From contig JAGZLW010000043.1 of assembly GCA_018364455.1 (NCBI GenBank), positions 1-15,108 on the forward strand: DNA of 15,108 bases, read 5' to 3'. The notes under the pieces were generated by a model. The model made no database searches. It was not told the DNA's origin and saw only the letters and a list, made by a program, of their open reading frames with translations. Position 1 is the stretch's first letter. Each line of letters opens with the position of its first letter. Positions 1 through 4,814 of this stretch are shown here, one piece after another. The stretch comes from Streptococcus mitis. GTDB lineage: Bacteria; Bacillota; Bacilli; Lactobacillales; Streptococcaceae. The position numbers and the translations under genes are program-made.

Positions 1-2
1 TA

Positions 3-56
3 GATAAATTAAGTGTAAAAGAATATGAGGATCCCTTTAGGGATAGTGGTAAGTAA
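3..56 (+). CDS. C-terminal end of an unidentified protein, possibly a TnpB-like transposon protein (partial)
   Basis: An open frame enters from the left edge and stops at TAA 54-56, giving a 17-residue tail (DKLSVKEYEDPFRDSGK). No start lies in the window, so only the C-terminus is visible and family assignment from the tail alone is not possible. The clue is what follows: five compact hairpins begin inside the end of this frame (ATCCC/GGGAT, 31-44) and continue to about position 191. That layout fits IS200/IS605-type tnpB genes, where the guide-RNA scaffold overlaps the 3' end of the gene and runs to the element's right end. The frame could equally be a chance 54-base opening. The upstream sequence would settle it. 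Confidence 0.35.
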   Translation, partial: DKLSVKEYEDPFRDSGK

Positions 57-200
57 TACTAAAGCCTCTTTGAGAGGCAAGTGACGAGTCAAGAGCAATA
101 AGGCTTGAACAAAGTGAAAGCCAGCGTCTTTAGGCGCTGGCTGGTAATTTGGGCTTATAGCCCTGGAACAAACCACCCGTTTGACGGGTGGTCATGATTG
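57..200 (+). ncRNA. Cluster of hairpins resembling the omega/reRNA scaffold and right end of an IS200/IS605-type element
   Basis: The sequence shows a series of stems with very small loops: 64-78 (GCCTCT/AGAGGC, loop TTG), 120-141 (9 bp, loop TTTA), 151-163 (GGGCT/AGCCC, loop TAT) and 173-191 (CCACCCGT/ACGGGTGG, loop TTG), plus 31-44 just upstream. None is followed by a good plus-strand U-tract, so they are not simply stacked terminators. Known TnpB guide RNAs overlap the 3' end of tnpB and end at the element's right-end hairpin, with the guide taken from flanking DNA; the layout here matches that plan. On that model the flank after about 200 would be the guide. The family assignment is inferred from architecture only. 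Read on the minus strand, the last hairpin is followed by TTTGTT and may also end pepT transcription. Confidence 0.4.
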
Positions 201-253
201 TGGGAAGATTTACTTCATTTTCTCTTAAAATTGAGTTTTTGCCCAGTCTATTT

Positions 254-1477
254 TTAGTATTTATAGGCTACGATACCAATGATTGTATCAACTGCACGTT
301 CCATGGTCTGAAGGCTAACGTATTCAAAACGTCCATGCATATTTTCACCACCAGCAAAGATATTCGGAGTTGGGATTCCCATAAAGGAAATCTTAGAGCC
401 GTCTGTCCCTCCACGAATTGGTTCAATAATAGGCTTGATACCTAAATTCTCCATAACGGCTTTGGCAATGGTAATTGGAGTCATATCTTTTTCAATGACT
501 TCTTTCATATTGTAGTACTGATCTGTCAAGTTGAGGGTGATACGGTCGCTACCAAGTTCTTGATTCATCTTATCAGCGATAGACTGCATAGCTGCTTTAC
601 GCGCTTCAAAGGCATCCTTTTCAAAATCGCGAATGATGTAGCTAGCACTTGCCTCCTCAACACTACCTGTTACATCCATAAGATGATAGAAACCTTGGTA
701 ACCTTCTGTTAACTCAGGGCGGTCATTCTCTGGGAGTTGATTATGGAAATCAATTGCTAGCTGAAGAGCATTAACCATCTGACCTTTGGCAGTACCAGGG
801 TGGACATTACGTCCTTGGAAATGCAATTCAGCACCCGCTGCTGAAAAGGTCTCGTACTGAAGTTCACCTAGTGGGCCACCATCAACTGTGTAGGCAAAAT
901 CAACATCAAAATCTTCTGCATCAAATTTATTAGCACCAACACCGATTTCTTCATCTGGACCAAAACCAACACGAATCTCACAGTGTTTGATTTCAGGGTG
1001 AGCAGTTAGATATTCAATAGCAGTCATAATTTCAGCAATTCCTGACTTGTCATCAGCCCCTAGCAAGGTTGTTCCATCTGTTGTGATGAGTGTTTGTCCT
1101 GGATATTTTTCAAGACTCTTAAAGTCAGCTGGATCGAGTTTGAAACCAGAATTTCCAAGTTCAATCACACTACCATCGTAGTTTTCAATCACCTGAGGAT
1201 TGACTCCTTCGGCATTAAAATCAGCAGTATCCATGTGGGAGATGAAGCCAATCTTTCGTGTTAAAGATGAATCATTGGCTGGCAAGGTACCAATCGCAAA
1301 ACCATTTGGAAGGTAGTAGACGTTTTGCAGTCCGACACGTTTCATTTCAGGGATAAGAACATTGGTTGCAAAGTCAACCTGACTCTGCGTACTTGGAGTA
1401 GTAGTAGAGTGTTCATCAGAGCGCGTGTTAATCTTAACGTAGGTTAAGAAGCGGTCCAAGAGATTTGGATAAGTCAT
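254..1477 (-). CDS. pepT: Peptidase T (tripeptide aminopeptidase)
   Basis: Cytoplasmic di-zinc metallopeptidase of the M20 family that removes the N-terminal residue from tripeptides, feeding amino acids released from imported peptides. At 407 residues it has the usual PepT length. The metal and catalytic signature is complete: HMDTAD (H81, D83), GADDKSG (bridging D142), PDEEIG (catalytic E176, metal E177), TVDG (D199), and a late histidine in GGENMHGRFE near the C-terminus. The RGGTDGS motif expected for substrate binding is also present. The start is supported by AAGGAG just upstream on the minus strand. It is a single-gene unit, divergent from hemH, with a recognisable minus-strand promoter at 1507-1535. 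The family and specificity are secure. Confidence 0.96.
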   Translation of the reverse strand: MTYPNLLDRFLTYVKINTRSDEHSTTTPSTQSQVDFATNVLIPEMKRVGLQNVYYLPNGFAIGTLPANDSSLTRKIGFISHMDTADFNAEGVNPQVIENYDGSVIELGNSGFKLDPADFKSLEKYPGQTLITTDGTTLLGADDKSGIAEIMTAIEYLTAHPEIKHCEIRVGFGPDEEIGVGANKFDAEDFDVDFAYTVDGGPLGELQYETFSAAGAELHFQGRNVHPGTAKGQMVNALQLAIDFHNQLPENDRPELTEGYQGFYHLMDVTGSVEEASASYIIRDFEKDAFEARKAAMQSIADKMNQELGSDRITLNLTDQYYNMKEVIEKDMTPITIAKAVMENLGIKPIIEPIRGGTDGSKISFMGIPTPNIFAGGENMHGRFEYVSLQTMERAVDTIIGIVAYKY

Positions 1478-1506
1478 AAAAAACTCCTTTTGAATTTATT
1501 TTTTCC

Positions 1507-1535
1507 ATTGTATCATAGAAAAGAGAGAAAAACAA
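1507..1535 (-). promoter_or_regulatory. Predicted pepT promoter
   Basis: Read on the minus strand, TTGTTT (1530-1535) is followed after 17 bases by TACAAT (1507-1512). A TG one base before the -10 makes it an extended -10 box. It lies about 30 bases upstream of the pepT start. The -35 is weak and the -10 good. Confidence 0.6.
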
Positions 1536-1560
1536 AACACAGAAGTTCGGGAAATTCCCT

Positions 1561-1575
1561 ATGTTAGCGTTTACT
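1561..1575 (+). promoter_or_regulatory. CcpA cre site between pepT and hemH
   Basis: ATGTTAGCGTTTACT matches every defined position of the catabolite-responsive element consensus WTGNNANCGNWNNCW, including the central CG. Its last six bases are the predicted hemH -35 hexamer (TTTACT, 1570-1575), a position where bound CcpA would block RNA polymerase. It lies about 25 bases upstream of the pepT -35, so an effect on pepT is possible but less clear. Binding is inferred from the motif alone. Confidence 0.6.
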
Positions 1576-1598
1576 TATTAATGGATAAATGATAAAAT
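1570..1598 (+). promoter_or_regulatory. Predicted hemH promoter
   Basis: TTTACT (1570-1575), a 17-base spacer, then TAAAAT (1593-1598) preceded by TG at 1590-1591, giving an extended -10. Transcription would start near 1605, followed by AAGGA at 1619-1623 and the hemH ATG at 1631. The -35 overlaps the cre site. Confidence 0.6.
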
Positions 1599-1630
1599 AA
1601 ACTTGATCAAAATATCACAAGGAAGCAGTT

Positions 1631-2725
1631 ATGAAAAAAGCAATTTTAATGATGACATTCGGTTCGCCAGAAGAGATTACATTTGAAGGTGTAGCTGATT
1701 TTTTCACAAATATTCGTCGTGGAGTGAGACCTCAAGACCACGAGATTCAAACACTCTATGATAATTATGTACTTATTGGAGGCACGCCGCTGCAAAAAAT
1801 TACCCGAGAAGAGGTTGCCTTGGTAGAAGCTAGGCTGGGGAATGATTATAGTGTTTATTTTGCTAATAAGTTTTCCAAACCCTTTATTCCAGATGTTATT
1901 GGTCAGATGGAAGCAGACGGAATTGAGCAGTGTATTTGCTTGATTTTGGAGCCTCATTATTCTTTTTACTCTGTCATGGGCTATGAGAAATTTTTAGAAA
2001 GCAAACAAATTCAATTTTTAGTTATTAAGGACTGGTATCAAGAAGAAGCGCTCTTAAACTATTGGGCAGATGAAATTGGTAAAATTTTAAAAGAAGAAGT
2101 AAAGCAGGATAGCTTTAAAGTCATCTTTTCAGCCCATAGTGTGCCCATTTTTGCCTTGGATTTTGGTGACCCATATATCGACCAAATTTTTGAAAATAGC
2201 AAGCTAGTCGCTGAAAAACTAGGCTTGAGTTCAGAGCAATATACTAACACTTGGCAGAGTGAAAGTGATATCGGGATTCCATGGATTAAGCCAGATGTTT
2301 TAGAGTATCTCAGAGAACAGAAAGAACATCCAGACCATTATATTTTTGTTCCTATCAGCTTCATTAGCGAGCATATTGAAGTCTTGTTTGACAATGATGT
2401 GGAATGTTATGACTTATGTCAGGAATTTGGTGTAAACTACCATCGTCCACCAATGCCAAATACAGATTCTCGTTTGATTGATGCCTTGGTTAATACCGTC
2501 AGAGCTAATGAGGACAAAGAATTTAAGGAATTTCTCCCAGAAGAAGAAACCTTTGATGAATTAGTTCCTTCAGACGAGACGAAAAACATTTTGGCCGAAT
2601 CTCAAGATTTACAAATGCCAGAATTTGTGAAAAAACTGATTGAGAAAAAAGGGCGGGAGAATGTTAAGATGCCTTATTTGATCAAAAAAATGCTTGAAAA
2701 AGCAGGCAAGTTACCCAAAGAGTAA
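1631..2725 (+). CDS. hemH: Ferrochelatase family protein (HemH/CpfC) with repeated C-terminal tail
   Basis: Inserts Fe(II) into a porphyrin; in Gram-positive bacteria the substrate is usually coproporphyrin III. The conserved ferrochelatase landmarks are present: FGSP near the N-terminus, the metal-site histidine in SAHSVP (H169) and the glutamate in SEHIEVLFDND (E247). The core ends near residue 300. The protein then continues to 364 residues, longer than the roughly 310 of Bacillus enzymes. The extension is acidic (300-325), then carries two similar basic units: MPEFVKKLIEKKGREN (329-344) and MPYLIKKMLEKAGKLPKE (347-364). No other haem synthesis gene is in the window, and streptococci are generally reported to lack most of the pathway, so this may act on imported porphyrin. 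It has its own promoter with a cre site and ends at a strong terminator. Confidence 0.93.
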   Translation: MKKAILMMTFGSPEEITFEGVADFFTNIRRGVRPQDHEIQTLYDNYVLIGGTPLQKITREEVALVEARLGNDYSVYFANKFSKPFIPDVIGQMEADGIEQCICLILEPHYSFYSVMGYEKFLESKQIQFLVIKDWYQEEALLNYWADEIGKILKEEVKQDSFKVIFSAHSVPIFALDFGDPYIDQIFENSKLVAEKLGLSSEQYTNTWQSESDIGIPWIKPDVLEYLREQKEHPDHYIFVPISFISEHIEVLFDNDVECYDLCQEFGVNYHRPPMPNTDSRLIDALVNTVRANEDKEFKEFLPEEETFDELVPSDETKNILAESQDLQMPEFVKKLIEKKGRENVKMPYLIKKMLEKAGKLPKE

Positions 2726-2729
2726 AGAA

Positions 2730-2760
2730 AAAAGGATTTAGCTTTGCGCTAGATCCTTTT
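2730..2760. terminator. Bidirectional terminator between hemH and mscL
   Basis: A 13-bp stem (2730-2742 with 2748-2760, one G-U pair) closes a 5-base loop. The arms are AT-rich at the base, giving a U-run after the stem on the plus strand (TTTT) and a longer one on the minus strand (CCTTTTTTC). It lies between the convergent stops of hemH and mscL and should serve both. Confidence 0.85.
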
Positions 2761-2766
2761 AAACGA

Positions 2767-3150
2767 TTATTTTTTCTCAAGAAGAGCTTTGATTTCTTGA
2801 AGGACTTCCAATTCGGTTGGTGCAGCTGGTGCTTCCTCTTCAACAACTTCTTCTTTTTTAGTAAGGCTTTGAGCTTTTTCCATTGCTTTAATCACAAAGA
2901 ATAGCACAGTACCAACTACAAGGAAGTTGATAACAGCACTTAAGAATTTACCATATGTAACACCATTCCATGCAAGCTCAGCGATATTTTGTACTTTCGC
3001 AGCTTTCAAAGCAGGGTTCAATAGAAGTGGAGTGATGATATCATTAACAAATGAAGTAACGATAGCACCAAAAGCAGAGGCAATGATCACACCGACAGCA
3101 AGGTCAACAACATTACCACGAAGCAAAAATGCTTTAAGATCTTTTAACAT
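2767..3150 (-). CDS. mscL: Large-conductance mechanosensitive channel MscL
   Basis: Homopentameric inner-membrane pore that opens at near-lytic membrane tension and releases solutes during hypo-osmotic shock. The N-terminal amphipathic helix and first membrane span are typical (MLKDLKAFLLRGNVVDLAVG, then a span to about residue 36). A periplasmic loop follows, then a second span at about 68-90, a charged linker of glutamates and prolines, and a short C-terminal helix (112-127) that normally bundles in the cytoplasm. I chose the second of two adjacent ATGs: it gives the family's usual N-terminus and better spacing from AAAGGA. Starting at 3156 would add only Met-Lys. It has its own consensus promoter at 3185-3213. 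The 127-residue length is normal. Confidence 0.95.
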   Translation of the reverse strand: MLKDLKAFLLRGNVVDLAVGVIIASAFGAIVTSFVNDIITPLLLNPALKAAKVQNIAELAWNGVTYGKFLSAVINFLVVGTVLFFVIKAMEKAQSLTKKEEVVEEEAPAAPTELEVLQEIKALLEKK

Positions 3151-3184
3151 TTTCATAATATCCTTTCAAAAATTTTTACTATTT

Positions 3185-3213
3185 ATTATATATTAATTAA
3201 GAAAATCTTGCAA
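3185..3213 (-). promoter_or_regulatory. Predicted mscL promoter
   Basis: On the minus strand, TTGCAA (3208-3213) and a perfect TATAAT (3185-3190) are separated by exactly 17 bases. This places mscL under its own promoter even though the GtrA-like gene lies upstream on the same strand. Confidence 0.75.
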
Positions 3214-3231
3214 GATATATGCTCAGAAGTT

Positions 3232-3663
3232 TTATTTATTAAAAACATAGACCTTGCTTAAAATGTAATTAAGAATAATTATCAATAATTGTGCAAGGAC
3301 TGTTTCGATTGCATTTACTTTATCAAGATTCCCGTTTACGAACTGACCGATAATATTAGGAAACTGAGTCACAAACAGAAAAGTTAAAAACAAATCTAAC
3401 AGAAAAGTAGAAAGGCGGGCAAGAGTAAATTTCAATAAACGGATAAGGCGATTCTTCCTTGCTTGCTTAAATACAATCGTATCATTTGTGATAAAGGCAA
3501 AGAGGATACCAATTATATTTGCCAAGGTCGTAGCAAGGAGTTCCTGATGACTTAGTTGATAAATGACGAATCGTGAGAGAATCGAAACTAGAGTTGTTGC
3601 AAGGCCAAAAAAGAGATAGGCTAAGATTTCATTGTTAAAAAATTTTTGAATACGAATTTTCAT
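3232..3663 (-). CDS. GtrA-like family membrane protein
   Basis: Small integral membrane protein of 143 residues with four hydrophobic spans (about 14-36, 41-61, 77-98 and 115-137) and a basic cytoplasmic loop between spans 2 and 3 (KQARKNRLIRLLK). This is the GtrA family pattern, whose members are thought to help move lipid-linked sugars across the membrane for cell-envelope glycosylation. The actual substrate here is unknown. No ribosome site is visible before the ATG, and the predicted -10 box ends only six bases before it, so the mRNA is probably leaderless. The last residues (SKVYVFNK) fit the family's usual C-terminus. Membrane topology is inferred from hydrophobicity; there is no glycosyltransferase neighbour to suggest a pathway. 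Confidence 0.85.
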   Translation of the reverse strand: MKIRIQKFFNNEILAYLFFGLATTLVSILSRFVIYQLSHQELLATTLANIIGILFAFITNDTIVFKQARKNRLIRLLKFTLARLSTFLLDLFLTFLFVTQFPNIIGQFVNGNLDKVNAIETVLAQLLIIILNYILSKVYVFNK

Positions 3664-3668
3664 GATTT

Positions 3669-3703
3669 TAGTATAGCATAAAGCAGGCTATTATGCTATA
3701 CTA
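3669..3703. promoter_or_regulatory. Palindromic divergent promoter for the GtrA-like gene and queT
   Basis: A perfect 13-bp inverted repeat (3669-3681 and 3691-3703) surrounds a 9-base centre. Each arm contains TGCTATACT, an extended -10 box pointing outward: TATACT at 3697-3702 for queT and at 3670-3675 (minus strand) for the GtrA-like gene. Neither side has a good -35. The rightward start would fall near 3709, just before the riboswitch. The leftward start would fall at about the ATG of the GtrA-like gene. Confidence 0.65.
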
Positions 3704-3722
3704 GTAAGGTTGAATGAGTCAA

Positions 3723-3783
3723 CCCTTGGTGCTTAGCTTCTTTCACCAAGCATATTATACGCGGGTAACCGCCAAAGGAGAAA
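3723..3783 (+). promoter_or_regulatory. preQ1-II (COG4708-type) riboswitch
   Basis: All the expected parts are visible. P1 is CTTGGTG (3725-3731) with CACCAAG (3744-3750). The P1 loop segment CTTCTTT (3737-3743) is complementary, with one G-U pair, to AAAGGAG (3774-3780), which is the queT ribosome site; this is the ligand-stabilised pseudoknot. A small GCGG-GTAA-CCGC hairpin (3761-3772) sits between. The class is known in Lactobacillales upstream of COG4708/queT genes and turns off translation when preQ1 binds. The sequence is very like the streptococcal examples I recall. Confidence 0.92.
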
Positions 3784-3785
3784 AG

Positions 3786-4295
3786 ATGAAAAAATTAACT
3801 ATTCGTGATGTTGCAGATATTGCAATTGTTGCTGCTATCTATGTCGTTTTGACTGTCACACCGCCCCTAAATGCCATCAGCTATGGTGCTTATCAGTTCC
3901 GTATTTCAGAAATGATGAACTTTATGGCTTTTTACAATCCTAAGTACATCATCGGAGTTACCATCGGTTGTATGATTGCTAATTTCTTTAGCTTCGGACT
4001 GCTAGATGTCTTTGTTGGTGGTGGATCAACCCTAGTATTCCTCAGTCTAGGTGTTTGGCTTTTTGCAAAATACAGCAAAGATTACCTCTTTAATGGATTA
4101 ATTCGAAAAGATCATTTCTTCTTCTCAATCCTCTTTTCAATTTCCATGTTTACAATTGCTGCAGAATTGAATATCGTAGCGCAATTACCATTCTTCCTTA
4201 CTTGGTTCACAACAGGAATTGGTGAATTTGCCTCATTGATTATTGGAGCGATTATTATCGGTAAAATTGGTCGTCGAATTGATTTAAGCAAATAG
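3786..4295 (+). CDS. queT: Queuosine precursor transporter QueT
   Basis: Substrate-binding membrane component of an ECF-type vitamin importer, believed to bring in a queuosine precursor (preQ0/preQ1 class) for modification of tRNA position 34. The 169-residue protein has an N-terminal amphipathic stretch and about five to six hydrophobic spans, with the family motif YQFRISEMMNF after the first span. The upstream ATG at 3714 in the same frame is rejected because it would translate through the riboswitch; the ATG at 3786 has AAAGGAG five bases upstream. The preQ1-II riboswitch supports the assigned substrate. The shared ECF energising module is not encoded nearby, as is usual for group II ECF transporters. 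Confidence 0.92.
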   Translation: MKKLTIRDVADIAIVAAIYVVLTVTPPLNAISYGAYQFRISEMMNFMAFYNPKYIIGVTIGCMIANFFSFGLLDVFVGGGSTLVFLSLGVWLFAKYSKDYLFNGLIRKDHFFFSILFSISMFTIAAELNIVAQLPFFLTWFTTGIGEFASLIIGAIIIGKIGRRIDLSK

Positions 4296-4303
4296 AAGAA
4301 GAC

Positions 4304-4340
4304 AAGCTAGGTAGCCGTAGCCTTTACCTGGCTTTTTCTT
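4304..4340 (+). terminator. queT terminator
   Basis: AAGCTAGGTA (4304-4313) pairs with TACCTGGCTT (4325-4334), with one G-U pair, and is followed by TTTCTT. It lies directly after the queT stop codon and ahead of the tRNA promoter. Confidence 0.75.
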
Positions 4341-4361
4341 ATAGAAAATTTCTAAGGAAAC

Positions 4362-4390
4362 TTGACAAGTTTTTCTGATTATAGTATACT
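4362..4390 (+). promoter_or_regulatory. tRNA-Thr promoter
   Basis: A perfect TTGACA (4362-4367), 17-base spacer and TATACT (4385-4390) sit ten bases before the mature tRNA 5' end. The transcript would start near 4397 and need only a few bases trimmed by RNase P. Confidence 0.85.
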
Positions 4391-4400
4391 TCTTAAGTAA

Positions 4401-4473
4401 GCTGATTTAGCTCAGTTGGCAGAGCGCATCCATGGTAAGGATGAGGTCGCCGGTTCAATCCCGGCAATTAGCA
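4401..4473 (+). tRNA. tRNA-Thr (anticodon GGU)
   Basis: A complete cloverleaf is visible: acceptor stem GCTGATT with AATTAGC (one G-U), D-arm with AGCTCAGTTGGCAGAGC, anticodon stem CATCC/GGATG (4427-4431, 4439-4443) with loop ATGGTAA, giving GGT at 4434-4436, and T-arm GCCGG-TTCAATC-CCGGC (4449-4465). The discriminator is A4473. The CCA end is not encoded and must be added after transcription. It reads ACC and ACU codons. It is a single-tRNA transcription unit with its own promoter and terminator. Confidence 0.96.
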
Positions 4474-4487
4474 TGAAATTTACAGGG

Positions 4488-4515
4488 AAACTCTTGAACA
4501 CAAGAGTTTTTTCTT
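4488..4515 (+). terminator. tRNA-Thr terminator
   Basis: AAACTCTTG (4488-4496), loop AACA, CAAGAGTTT (4501-4509), followed by a run of T residues. A strong intrinsic terminator about 15 bases after the tRNA. Confidence 0.85.
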
Positions 4516-4538
4516 ATGCTCGCGAGAAAAATTTCTTA

Positions 4539-4570
4539 TTGACAAAACCACTTATTTCTAGTAATATAAT
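4539..4570 (+). promoter_or_regulatory. asd RNA promoter
   Basis: Perfect TTGACA at 4539-4544. The downstream element is AATATAAT: a perfect TATAAT at 4565-4570 would give a long 20-base spacer, while TAATAT at 4562-4567 gives the normal 17. Either places the start near 4573-4578. Confidence 0.7.
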
Positions 4571-4572
4571 AG

Positions 4573-4720
4573 ATGCGATGAGTCGATAGGTTGTCTTCGG
4601 ACTACTATTGAGCATAAGGAGGTCATAACGCAGGAGCGGACCTTGATGAGTTGTGTGAACCTGCTCATCACATGAAGATGCCTCTTAGTCCCTGGTCTAG
4701 CGACTGGGGATTTTTATTTT
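4573..4720 (+). ncRNA. asd RNA motif
   Basis: Position and structure match the asd RNA described in lactic acid bacteria just upstream of asd. Visible stems include AGGTC/GACCT (4620-4624, 4639-4643) and TGATGAG/CTCATCA (4644-4650, 4664-4670). The 3' end is an intrinsic terminator (4687-4720). The upstream promoter and the terminator make a self-contained transcript of about 145 bases. A separate promoter follows for asd, so this looks more like a small RNA than an obligatory leader. Its function is not established in my knowledge. The family call rests on location and remembered features, not on a covariance-model search. Confidence 0.75.
4687..4720 (+). terminator. asd RNA terminator
   Basis: TCCCTGGTC (4689-4697) pairs with GACTGGGGA (4702-4710) with two G-U pairs and a TAGC loop, followed by TTTTTATTTT. 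Transcription from the asd RNA promoter should mostly end here. Confidence 0.8.
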
Positions 4721-4741
4721 CCAAAAAATGATGAAAAAGCT

Positions 4742-4769
4742 TTGCAATTCATGGAAAAAGTAGTATAAT
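4742..4769 (+). promoter_or_regulatory. asd promoter
   Basis: TTGCAA (4742-4747), a 16-base spacer and a perfect TATAAT (4764-4769) lie downstream of the asd RNA terminator. The start would be near 4776, leaving a leader of about 40 bases that contains the CodY box. Confidence 0.75.
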
Positions 4770-4783
4770 ACATCTATTATAGA

Positions 4784-4798
4784 AATTTTTAGAAAATT
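4784..4798 (+). promoter_or_regulatory. CodY box in the asd leader
   Basis: AATTTTTAGAAAATT matches the CodY consensus AATTTTCWGAAAATT at 14 of 15 positions; the only change is C to T at position 7. It lies downstream of the predicted asd start and upstream of the ribosome site (AGAGG, 4803-4807), where bound CodY would act as a roadblock. CodY represses amino-acid genes when branched-chain amino acids (and in many species GTP) are plentiful, which fits asd. Binding is inferred. Confidence 0.6.
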
Positions 4799-4814
4799 CC
4801 GAAAGAGGTTATTT

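Noticed and set aside
188..445. 85-residue plus-strand open frame at the left end
   Set aside because: It lies mostly antisense to the conserved C-terminal part of pepT and has no recognisable domain.
1549..1559. Small palindrome GGGAAATTCCC between pepT and hemH
   Set aside because: Only five base pairs per arm with a one-base centre; too short to support a specific regulator or structure.
3714..3785. Upstream in-frame ATG extending queT by 24 residues
   Set aside because: The extension reads through the preQ1-II riboswitch. The ATG at 3786 has the ribosome site that the riboswitch hides.
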